From positions 124,001-188,000 of the forward strand of contig NZ_SUKF01000002.1 of NCBI RefSeq assembly GCF_005047655.1: a stretch of DNA of 64,000 nt, in the 5' to 3' direction. Positions 57,540-64,000 of this stretch are shown piece after piece. The notes beneath the pieces were generated by a model, which was given only the letters and a program-made list of their open reading frames with translations, was not told the DNA's origin and made no database searches. Numbering within the stretch: the first letter of the stretch is position 1; each line of letters opens with the position of its first letter. Origin of the DNA: Sinimarinibacterium arenosum. Its GTDB lineage: Bacteria; Pseudomonadota; Gammaproteobacteria; Nevskiales; Nevskiaceae. The translations under genes and the position numbers were made by a program.

Positions 57540-57566
57540 TTATCGTCGCCGTCGGTCCGATCTTGA
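57540..57566 (-). promoter_or_regulatory. Sigma28 (FliA)-like promoter for motAB
   Basis: On the minus strand TCAA (57566-57563) is followed after exactly 15 bases by GACGATAA (57547-57540). The FliA consensus is TAAA-N15-GCCGATAA, so the match is 3/4 and 7/8. The start of transcription would be about 45-50 bases before the motA ATG. Late flagellar genes such as motAB are commonly read by this sigma factor. Confidence 0.5.
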
Positions 57567-57680
57567 AGACCGCTGAGGCGCGGTCGGCATACGTTCATCG
57601 GCGCGCAGCCATCCAAATCGCCTGAATCATCGGCGCCGGACGACGGAGCGCTTTCTTTTGCGTCGCCGCAGCGCGAAACG

Positions 57681-58556
57681 CTAAAGCTCGCTGAGCGACG
57701 GTACGATCCGGCTGCGCCGCAGCTTGCGCACGAAATCCGGGAAATCCAGGCCGAACTGCTCCTGCATGGCCGTCGAACGACGCTGCAGCGTAGTCCAGTC
57801 CGGTTTGTAGTTCGGGTCCCTGAACGCAAACGCCAGACGGTTGCCGTCACGCCGGAGGTTGTGGGTGATGATGCCGCCATCGAACACCGACGCCATCAGC
57901 TCCAGATGTTCCTGGACATCACGCGCCTTGCCGATCAGGTTCATCACCAGCACGCCGTCGTCGCGCATGTGCCGATGCAGATTGCGATAGAACGAGGGAT
58001 CGCGCATCGCCGGCGCCACGCCCTTGCCGTCGCAGGCGTCGATCAGGACCACGTCCGGCTCTTCACGCGTGGTCGCGAAATAGTCGGCAGCATCGGCATG
58101 AATCAGCTGCAGGCGTTCGTCGTCCTCCGGCAATTCGAACCACTCGGACAGATCAATGACGTCGCCGTCGATCTCGATCGTCGTGATGCGAGTCCGCGGC
58201 AGCTGGCGATAGCAGTAGCGCGTCAGAGAACCTCCACCGAGCCCGACCAGAACAATGTGCTGCGGCCGTGGCGCGAACAACAGGAATGCCATCATCATTC
58301 GCGTGTAGGCGAAATTCAGCGCATCCGGATCATCGATGCACATCTCGCTCTGCACGAAATCCAGACCAAAGTGCAGCCGCCGGCTGCGGCCGTCGTCGAT
58401 CACGAACGGCCGCGTGTACGTTCCGTTACGTAACTGATCGAGCACCGCGTCAATATTGACGCCGGGTTGCTCGGGCAGACACAGGGTGCCGGGCTCCGAC
58501 ACGATCCTGGCCGGCAGCTGCATCCACTGCCGGCGCGTGCTCCGCGACGCGGTCAT
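57681..58556 (-). CDS. Spermidine-synthase-like methyltransferase-fold protein
   Basis: This 291-residue protein has the aminopropyltransferase/methyltransferase Rossmann core: LVGLGGGSLTRYCYRQLP (about residue 105), the acidic TIEIDGDVIDL, ADAADYF and LIDACDGKGVAP in place of the usual catalytic Asp loop. The N-terminal sheet is short, and the protein resembles the stand-alone spermidine-synthase-like group rather than true SpeE. Whether it transfers aminopropyl groups is uncertain. Its start overlaps the hyfI-like stop by 4 bases (ATGA), making it the last gene of the hyf-like operon. Confidence 0.78.
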   Translation of the reverse strand: MTASRSTRRQWMQLPARIVSEPGTLCLPEQPGVNIDAVLDQLRNGTYTRPFVIDDGRSRRLHFGLDFVQSEMCIDDPDALNFAYTRMMMAFLLFAPRPQHIVLVGLGGGSLTRYCYRQLPRTRITTIEIDGDVIDLSEWFELPEDDERLQLIHADAADYFATTREEPDVVLIDACDGKGVAPAMRDPSFYRNLHRHMRDDGVLVMNLIGKARDVQEHLELMASVFDGGIITHNLRRDGNRLAFAFRDPNYKPDWTTLQRRSTAMQEQFGLDFPDFVRKLRRSRIVPSLSEL

Positions 58557-59065
58557 CGTCGTGGGCTCGCCAGCGCCGACAGAATTCCGCGCAGAATCGC
58601 GGTAGGCGCAGGCGGACAGCCGGACACTTCGGCATCCACCGGAATCACGTTGGACACGCGCCCGCAGCTCGCATAGCTCTCGCCGAAAATGCCCCCGGTG
58701 CAGCCGCAGTCTCCGACCGCAACCACATACTTCGGCTCGGGCGTGGCGTCATAAGTCCGCTTCAAGGCAATTTCCATGTTCTTGGCGACCGGCCCGGTGA
58801 CCAGCAGCAGATCGGCGTGTCGCGGACTGGCCACAAAGCGGATGCCGGCGCCCTCGATGTTATAGATTGGATTGTTCAGCGCGTTGATTTCCAGCTCACA
58901 GCCGTTGCAGGACCCGGCGTCGACCTGACGGATCGCCAACGCGCGGCCGAGGATGCCGGCAATCTCGGCATGCAGCGTGTCACGCTCGGAAAGCAGATCC
59001 GCCAGCTTCAGCTGCGGCTCACTGACGATGCCGGTCCTGGCGATGCGTTTGAGAATGTCGAGCAT
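58553..59065 (-). CDS. HyfI/NuoB-like iron-sulfur subunit of the hyf-like complex
   Basis: This 170-residue subunit carries the proximal 4Fe-4S cluster in complex I-like enzymes. The ligands are Cys53 and Cys56 (SCNGCELEI), Cys120 (or 122) in GDCGCTGGIF and Cys150 in SGCPPAP; the context is that of HyfI/HycG, without the extra domains of larger NuoB proteins. Residues 1-45 are a short helical extension. It begins 7 bases after the large-subunit gene and is followed in a 4-base overlap by the spermidine-synthase-like gene. All cluster ligands are intact, so electron transfer is expected. Confidence 0.88.
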   Translation of the reverse strand: MLDILKRIARTGIVSEPQLKLADLLSERDTLHAEIAGILGRALAIRQVDAGSCNGCELEINALNNPIYNIEGAGIRFVASPRHADLLLVTGPVAKNMEIALKRTYDATPEPKYVVAVGDCGCTGGIFGESYASCGRVSNVIPVDAEVSGCPPAPTAILRGILSALASPRR

Positions 59066-59072
59066 GATGGCG

Positions 59073-60602
59073 CTACAGATCCTGGCCGCTGTAGGACAGG
59101 TTGAACGATTTGTTGATCAACGGAAAATCCGGAACGATGTTGCCGATGATCGCATGCTCCAGAGCCGGCCAGTTCTGCCACGACGGATCATGCGGGTGGC
59201 AGCGGCGGATGCGTCCGTCAACGGTCGCTTCCAGTGCGATCATCACCGGACCGCGCCAGCCTTCGACCAGACCGATGCCGAGCTGCTGCGCGGCGGCCGC
59301 GCCCAGTTCGGCGTGGATCGCCCCACCCGCCAGATCCTGCAGCAGCAGATCGCACAGCCGCAGCGATTCGATCACCTCGTCAAAGCGCACCGCGACGCGC
59401 GCGGCGACGTCACCCTGTGCCGAACCGGCGGCCTGCACGCCAAGCCCGGCATACGGCGCCAGCGCCAGATCGCTGCGCAGGTCGCGCGGACTGCCGCTGG
59501 CGCGTGCCGCCAGCCCGACGACGCCCAGGCGCTGTGCCAGCTCCGGGCTCATCCGCCCGGTCGTCACAAAACGGTCCTGCACACCGGCGTGCTCGTCATA
59601 GATCGCCCGCAGCTCGACGACCGCAGCTTCCAGCACCATGCCCTGCTCGCGCAGTCGCTCGATCTGCTGACTGCTTAGATTTGTAGCGACACCGCCCGGC
59701 ACAATCCCATCCATCGGATAACGCGCGCCGTAAACCTCCGCGTTGGCACGCAGCAGCCGTTCCTTCAGCAGAGAGAACTGGGTCAGGCCGAAACCGAAGC
59801 CGGCGTCGTTGCCGAGCGCGCCAAGATCGCCCAGGTGATTGGCGATGCGCTCGCGCTCCAGCAGCACCGCGCGCAGCTGTTGCGCCCGCGCCGGCACACG
59901 TGTGCCGCACAACTGCTCCAGTGCCATGCAGTAGGCCCAGCTGTAAGCAACGGCGGTATCGCCCGACACCCGCGCTGCCAGCCGCTGCCCCTGCTGCAGA
60001 TCCATCTGGCTGAAACGCTGCTCGATACCCTTGTGCACATACCCCAGCCGCTGTTCCAGCCGCAGCACCTTTTCGCCCACCACCGAAAAGCGAAAGTGTC
60101 CGGGCTCGATGGTGCCGGCATGCACCGGCCCGACTGCAATCTCATGCACACCGTCGCCTTCGACGCGAACGAAGGCATAGTCCTCAGCCTGCGCCGCAAA
60201 GCGCGCAGACCGATCGGCGTCATGCCGCAGCGGCAGGTAATCCACTGGCCAGCCGGCGTGCCGCAGCCACGCGCGGCTGTCGGCAGAATCGGCCTGCACG
60301 CCCAGCACATCCCGAACCGCACACTCCATCCGCACGGCACCGGGGTAGATTTCGACCAGACTCGGGAACGCCGGCGCCGCCTCATCCAGAGCAAGTTCGA
60401 TCACGCGCAGCCGGCTGGCGCCCAGGTAAGCCGCACGCAGCAGAAAGCCCTCGCCCAGATCGCGGCGGTCATCCGCCCACAGCGCCAGCAGGACGGCACC
60501 GGCATCGCGCTCGCCGCGCGCGCTCAGGCTCCAGTGGCTGCGCACCACCCGCTCGATCACGAGCCAGGCCGGCATGTCGGAACCTGAGTTCGCTGCATTC
60601 AT
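59073..60602 (-). CDS. HyfG/NuoCD-like large subunit lacking the Ni-Fe cysteines
   Basis: This 509-residue protein combines a NuoC-like 30-kDa N-terminal domain (about 1-125, with YPGAVRMECAVRDVLGV) and a NuoD/hydrogenase-large-type domain (GPVHAGTIEPGHFRFSVVGEKVLRLEQRLGYVHKGIE from about 159). Where group 4 nickel-iron hydrogenases have RVCGICGFAHS, this protein has RVSGDTAVAYS (211-221), so both metal cysteines are Ser213 and Thr216. The C-terminal Asp-Pro-Cys-x2-Cys is also absent; it ends IVPDFPLINKSFNLSYSGQDL. It therefore cannot bind a Ni-Fe centre in the known way. The gene is 1 base after hyfF and 7 before hyfI. Confidence 0.9.
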   Translation of the reverse strand: MNAANSGSDMPAWLVIERVVRSHWSLSARGERDAGAVLLALWADDRRDLGEGFLLRAAYLGASRLRVIELALDEAAPAFPSLVEIYPGAVRMECAVRDVLGVQADSADSRAWLRHAGWPVDYLPLRHDADRSARFAAQAEDYAFVRVEGDGVHEIAVGPVHAGTIEPGHFRFSVVGEKVLRLEQRLGYVHKGIEQRFSQMDLQQGQRLAARVSGDTAVAYSWAYCMALEQLCGTRVPARAQQLRAVLLERERIANHLGDLGALGNDAGFGFGLTQFSLLKERLLRANAEVYGARYPMDGIVPGGVATNLSSQQIERLREQGMVLEAAVVELRAIYDEHAGVQDRFVTTGRMSPELAQRLGVVGLAARASGSPRDLRSDLALAPYAGLGVQAAGSAQGDVAARVAVRFDEVIESLRLCDLLLQDLAGGAIHAELGAAAAQQLGIGLVEGWRGPVMIALEATVDGRIRRCHPHDPSWQNWPALEHAIIGNIVPDFPLINKSFNLSYSGQDL

Positions 60603-60603
60603 T

Positions 60604-62058
60604 TCATCCTCCGATCAGCGCCGCGGCGAGTCGGTACCACTGCGCCAGGAACGGGGGGATGTAAACGCCGAGCATCAGCACCAGCGCCAGATGCGCGAAC
60701 ACCGGCAGCAGTGCCGGCCGATGGGTCAGCGGCTTCACACTTGGATCACCGAACACCATCGGCTGCACGCGACTGAAGATCGCGGCAAACGCGATGCCGA
60801 GCGCCAGCAACAGGATCGGCGCAGCCCACGGCTGATCACGCATTGCCGTCGTCAGAATCAGGAACTCACTGGCAAATACACCAAATGGCGGCAGGCCAAG
60901 AATCGCCAGCGACCCCAGCATCAGACCCCAGCCGATCCGTGGCGACACGGTCAGCAAGCCGCTGATCTGATCCATCATCTGCGTACCCGCTTTTTGCGTG
61001 GCGTGGCCGACCGCGAAGAAGATCGCACTCTTGGTCAGTGAGTGCACCGTCATGTGCAGCAGTGCGGCAAAGTTCGCGACCGGTCCGCCCATGCCGAAGG
61101 CGAACGTGATGATGCCCATGTGCTCGATCGACGAGTACGCAAACAGACGCTTGATGTCCTTCTGACGCCACAGCATGAACACCGCGATCACCACCGACAG
61201 CAGGCCAAACAGCATCAGCATCTGCCCCGGCAGCTCCGACCGCACCGAGCCTTCGACCAGAACCTTGCAGCGGATCACCGCATACAGCGCGACATTCAGC
61301 AGCAGACCGGACAGCACCGCAGATACTGGCGTTGGGCCTTCGGCATGCGCATCCGGCAGCCAGTTGTGCAGCGGCGCAAGGCCGACCTTGGTGCCGTAAC
61401 CCACCAGCAGGAACACGAACGAGATCGCCAGCACGGTGGGTTCGAGTTGATGCTTCACTCCATCCAGATGCGTCCACAGCAGTGCGTTCATGCCCTCGCC
61501 ACCCAGCACTTTCTCGGCGGCGAAATACAGCAGGATGGTGCCGAACAAAGCCTGCGCAATACCGACGCCGCAGAGGATGAAGTACTTCCACGCCGCCTCG
61601 AGACTTGCCGCCGTGCGGTACAGCGATACCAGCAACACGGTCGACAGCGTCGCCGCTTCCATCGCCACCCACAGGATGCCCATGTTGTTGGTCAGCAACG
61701 CCAGCAGCATCGTGAACATGAACAGCTGGAACATGCTGTGATACAGCCGCAGGCGCATCGGATTGAGACGGCCATGCTCGGTCTCGATCCGCATATACGG
61801 GCGCGAGAACAACGACGTGGTGAAACTCACGAACGCGGTCAGCGCGACAATGAACACATTGAACGGATCAACAAAGAACTGATCCTGCAGCACCACCATG
61901 GGCCCGTCGGCAATCACCTTGACCGTCAGTATGCAGCCCGCAATAAAGGTGGCCAGACTCACCAGAACATTCAGCTCTGGCGCCCAGGTGCGCGCGCCGA
62001 ACACCGCCAGCAGCAGCGCGCCAAACAGCGGAAGACCGAGCAGGATCAGCAGTTCCAA
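60604..62058 (-). CDS. HyfF-like proton-pumping membrane subunit (NuoL/M/N family)
   Basis: This 484-residue protein belongs to the Mrp-antiporter-like membrane subunits of complex I and hydrogenase 4, with about 13-14 helices. Proton-path residues are present: Glu134 in ILWVAMEAATLS, Lys224 in GYGTKVGLAPLHNWLPDAHAEGPTPVSAVLS, the histidine of HMTVHSLTKSAIFF and a lysine in DIKRLFAYSSIEHMG. The order and motifs match HyfF/HycC. It starts one base after the hyfE stop. Because key residues are kept, proton (or sodium) translocation is likely. Confidence 0.92.
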   Translation of the reverse strand: MELLILLGLPLFGALLLAVFGARTWAPELNVLVSLATFIAGCILTVKVIADGPMVVLQDQFFVDPFNVFIVALTAFVSFTTSLFSRPYMRIETEHGRLNPMRLRLYHSMFQLFMFTMLLALLTNNMGILWVAMEAATLSTVLLVSLYRTAASLEAAWKYFILCGVGIAQALFGTILLYFAAEKVLGGEGMNALLWTHLDGVKHQLEPTVLAISFVFLLVGYGTKVGLAPLHNWLPDAHAEGPTPVSAVLSGLLLNVALYAVIRCKVLVEGSVRSELPGQMLMLFGLLSVVIAVFMLWRQKDIKRLFAYSSIEHMGIITFAFGMGGPVANFAALLHMTVHSLTKSAIFFAVGHATQKAGTQMMDQISGLLTVSPRIGWGLMLGSLAILGLPPFGVFASEFLILTTAMRDQPWAAPILLLALGIAFAAIFSRVQPMVFGDPSVKPLTHRPALLPVFAHLALVLMLGVYIPPFLAQWYRLAAALIGG

Positions 62059-62059
62059 C

Positions 62060-62722
62060 TCAATCCTCCTTCAGGGTTTCCAGATGGTGCAGGTCGAGGC
62101 TCTCGAACTGCTCGCGAATCTGGAAGAAGAAAATGCCGAGGATGAATACGCCGACCAGCACGTCGAGCGCGATGCCCAGCTCGACCACCATCGGCATGCC
62201 GTAGGTCGCACTGGTCGCGGCGAAGAACAGGCCGTTCTCCATCGCCAGGAAGCCAACCACCTGCGACACCGCCTTGCGTCGCGTGATCATCATCAGGAAC
62301 GCCAGCAGCACCACCGCAATGGCAATGCCGAGCGTGCTCCGCGTCACCGTATCTGCAAATTGCGAAATTGGCTGCGCCAGTCCAAACGAGAAGATCACCA
62401 CCAGCAGGCCGATCAGCAGCACGGTCGGGATGTTGACCAGGGTCTCGGTGTCCCACTGCACTTCAAGGCGCCGGATCAGCCGATGCAGGATCGCCGGCAG
62501 CAGGAAAACTTTCAGGACCAGTGTCATCGCCGCCGAGTAGTACAGATGATGCTGACCGCTGCTCCAGGCCACGATCACCGTGGACACCACCAAGGTCGCA
62601 CCCTGCGCCGCGAACAGATTGACCAGCGAACGCACGCGGCGTTGCGCCAGCATCGCGAATGACAGCAACAGCAGCAGCGCTGCAGAGAGATGAATCAACT
62701 GTGCGGACCATGGCAGTGTCAT
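62060..62722 (-). CDS. HyfE-like membrane subunit
   Basis: This 220-residue protein (ATG 62722, MTLPWSAQLIHLSAALLLLL) has about six membrane helices and the HyfE-type features VNIPTVLLIGLLVVIFSFGLAQPIS, FLAMENGLFFAATSATYGMPMVVELGIALDVLVGVFI and FFFQIREQFESLDLHHLETLKED. The middle resembles NuoK, with the glutamate in ENG. The gene is 4 bases after hyfC and 1 base before hyfF. Earlier in-frame codons overlap hyfC and are not used. Confidence 0.88.
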   Translation of the reverse strand: MTLPWSAQLIHLSAALLLLLSFAMLAQRRVRSLVNLFAAQGATLVVSTVIVAWSSGQHHLYYSAAMTLVLKVFLLPAILHRLIRRLEVQWDTETLVNIPTVLLIGLLVVIFSFGLAQPISQFADTVTRSTLGIAIAVVLLAFLMMITRRKAVSQVVGFLAMENGLFFAATSATYGMPMVVELGIALDVLVGVFILGIFFFQIREQFESLDLHHLETLKED

Positions 62723-62726
62723 GTCT

Positions 62727-63677
62727 CTAGCTCCTGAGTAGCAGTCGCACGAGCAGCCCCAGGACCGCGAGCAGGAACGCCATCGCCAGAAATTCTGGCG
62801 CGCGGAAGATGCGCAGCTTGGCACTGAGCGTTTCCATCAACGCCAGTCCGGCACCGGCAACCACAAGCTTGAGCAGCAACAGACCGAACGCCAGCAGCAA
62901 GCCCTCCGCTCCAGCCGAGGCTGGCGCCAGCCCCCAGGGCAGGAACAGCGCAAATCCAATGCAGGCGTAGTTGAACAGCTTCAGTGCACTCGCCCATTCG
63001 ATCAGCGCGAGGTGACGTGCCGAATACTCGAGCACCATCGCCTCGTGGATCATCGTCAGCTCGAGATGCGTGGTCGGGTTGTCGATCGGAATGCGCGCAT
63101 TCTCCGCCAGCAGCACCATCACGAAGGCGACAGCGGCGAAGGCCAGACTCGGATAGATCGCCACCGCACGGCCGGCCAGGGTTTCAGCCATCACCGGCAA
63201 CTCGGTACTGCCGACGATCAGCGAAGCGGTGAACACCACCATCAACAGTGCCGGCTCGGCCAGAAAGCCGATCATCATTTCGCGCCGCGCACCCAGCGTG
63301 CCAAACGCAGTGCCAATGTCCATTGCGGCCAGCGCGATGAATACACGCGCGGTGGCAAACAACCCGACCAGGGCTATGGCGTCGGCACTTTTACCGAACG
63401 GCAATGCCGTCGACAGCGAAGGCACGATCGCTGCAGCGGTTGCCATCGCACCGAACAGCAGGTACGGCACCGCGCGGAACAACGGCGATGCGCCTTCGGC
63501 GATCACGGCGTCCTTGTGCAACAGCTTGCGGATCGTGCGGTATGGCTGCAGCAGCGACGGCGCAGTCCGGTTCGATAACCACGCGCGGCACTGATTGACC
63601 CAGCCCAGAAACAGCGGCGCCAGCGCCACGCCGATCAGCACGCTGAGCAACTGTGTCAGCACCGTGATGGCGTTCAT
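62727..63677 (-). CDS. HyfC/NuoH-like membrane subunit
   Basis: This 316-residue protein is the NuoH/HyfC/HycD-type subunit that connects the membrane arm with the peripheral arm. About eight helices are seen. Signatures are APSLLQPYRTIRKLLHKDAV (about 39-58), ARREMMIGFLAEPALLMVVF and the highly conserved ENARIPIDNPTTHLELTMIHEAM (about 199-221), whose acidic residues are part of the quinone/ion path. It begins in an ATGA overlap with the end of hyfB. Confidence 0.92.
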   Translation of the reverse strand: MNAITVLTQLLSVLIGVALAPLFLGWVNQCRAWLSNRTAPSLLQPYRTIRKLLHKDAVIAEGASPLFRAVPYLLFGAMATAAAIVPSLSTALPFGKSADAIALVGLFATARVFIALAAMDIGTAFGTLGARREMMIGFLAEPALLMVVFTASLIVGSTELPVMAETLAGRAVAIYPSLAFAAVAFVMVLLAENARIPIDNPTTHLELTMIHEAMVLEYSARHLALIEWASALKLFNYACIGFALFLPWGLAPASAGAEGLLLAFGLLLLKLVVAGAGLALMETLSAKLRIFRAPEFLAMAFLLAVLGLLVRLLLRS

Positions 63678-64000
63678 AGCACGATCACCAGAAGGGCAAT
63701 CAGGGTCACGAAGCTATACAGCAGATAGATGCCGATACGACCGTGCTGCAGCCGGCCGACCAGAGCAGCAACACGCAACACCGCGCGTGCAATCGGCAAG
63801 TACAGCGCCGCCCAGAATCGGTCCAGCACTTCCACCCGATAGCGCGGTGCTTTATCGAATGGAGTCGGCAGCTCACGCCGCATGCTGAAAAAAGGTTCGA
63901 AGATATGGCGGATCGGCTGGCCGAAACCTTCAGCCGTGTCCTGCATCCGTGAGGTCTGCAACGGATACCCGCAATCCCAGGCCGGCGCCCGCCGCACGCG
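63674..64000 (-). CDS. HyfB-like membrane subunit, C-terminal end (cut by window edge)
   Basis: The last 108 codons of a NuoL/HyfB-like gene run off the right edge of the window. The visible part has the polar loop RHIFEPFFSMRRELPTPFDKAPRYRVEVLDRFW and the last membrane helix (GIYLLYSFVTLIALLVIVL), as in the C-terminus of HyfB/HycC-type proteins. It is the most upstream visible gene of the complex operon and overlaps hyfC by 4 bases. Confidence 0.8.
   Translation of the reverse strand, partial: RVRRAPAWDCGYPLQTSRMQDTAEGFGQPIRHIFEPFFSMRRELPTPFDKAPRYRVEVLDRFWAALYLPIARAVLRVAALVGRLQHGRIGIYLLYSFVTLIALLVIVL

Noticed and set aside
59073-60602. [NiFe] hydrogenase-4 or formate hydrogenlyase
   Set aside because: The gene order fits hyf, but all four Ni-Fe-binding cysteines of the large subunit are replaced or missing, so hydrogenase activity is not supported.

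Overview
This GC-rich window (64 kb) looks like ordinary chromosome from a gammaproteobacterium. The succinyl-dependent arginine pathway (AST), ExeA/GspB, ElaA, ZapE, the large NAD-dependent glutamate dehydrogenase and an AddAB-like helicase/nuclease pair together suggest a member of the Nevskiales/Solimonadaceae or nearby Xanthomonadales-like lineages. That placement is inferred from gene content only. There is no insertion sequence, prophage or CRISPR array, and only one RNA gene, tRNA-Arg(CCU).

Layout. 1-1.1 kb: the 5' part of an Ig-like-repeat lipoprotein gene and tRNA-Arg. 1.1-13.4 kb: a polar amino-acid ABC transporter divergent from an M20 hydrolase followed by astA-astD-astB, elaA and exeA-gspB; the AstC/ArgD-type transaminase lies just beyond on the other strand. 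No astE is seen. 13.6-15.3 kb: a small outer-membrane barrel with a repetitive acidic tail, and a zinc-ribbon NUDIX hydrolase. 15.3-20.9 kb: leucine/isovalerate catabolism (liuA-liuB-liuD) divergent from a TetR regulator. 20.9-24.1 kb: CoA-binding protein, class I aldolase and a beta-propeller lipoprotein. 24.2-31 kb: leucine dehydrogenase followed by the branched-chain 2-oxoacid dehydrogenase complex (E1alpha, E1beta, E2, E3), divergent from an Lrp-type regulator; then ferredoxin fdxA. 31.5-39.8 kb: the AddAB-like pair, a DsbC-like lipoprotein and XerD. 39.8-43.1 kb: acyltransferase, ALO-type FAD oxidase and ZapE. 43.1-46.3 kb: five small accessory genes on the minus strand headed by a MarR regulator. 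46.5-52.3 kb: giant glutamate dehydrogenase coupled to an NAD-dependent epimerase. 52.6-55.6 kb: a membrane-anchored redoxin and a VTT-domain/flavin disulfide reductase fusion. 55.7-57.5 kb: motAB. 57.7-64 kb: a hyf-like membrane complex (B, C, E, F, G, I order) ending in a spermidine-synthase-like gene; it continues past the window edge.

A large part of the window converts amino acids to central metabolites. Leucine, valine and isoleucine pass through leucine dehydrogenase, the BKD complex and, for leucine, LiuA/LiuBD. Arginine passes through AST to glutamate, which the NAD-glutamate dehydrogenase can oxidise. Three operator candidates sit directly on good promoter matches next to their regulator genes (TetR/liu, Lrp/bkd, MarR).

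The most interesting system is the hyf-like complex at the right end. It keeps the membrane proton-pump subunits and the iron-sulfur NuoB-like subunit, but its large subunit has lost all four cysteines that would hold a nickel-iron centre. It is therefore probably not a hydrogenase. Its last gene overlaps a spermidine-synthase-like gene by 4 bases.
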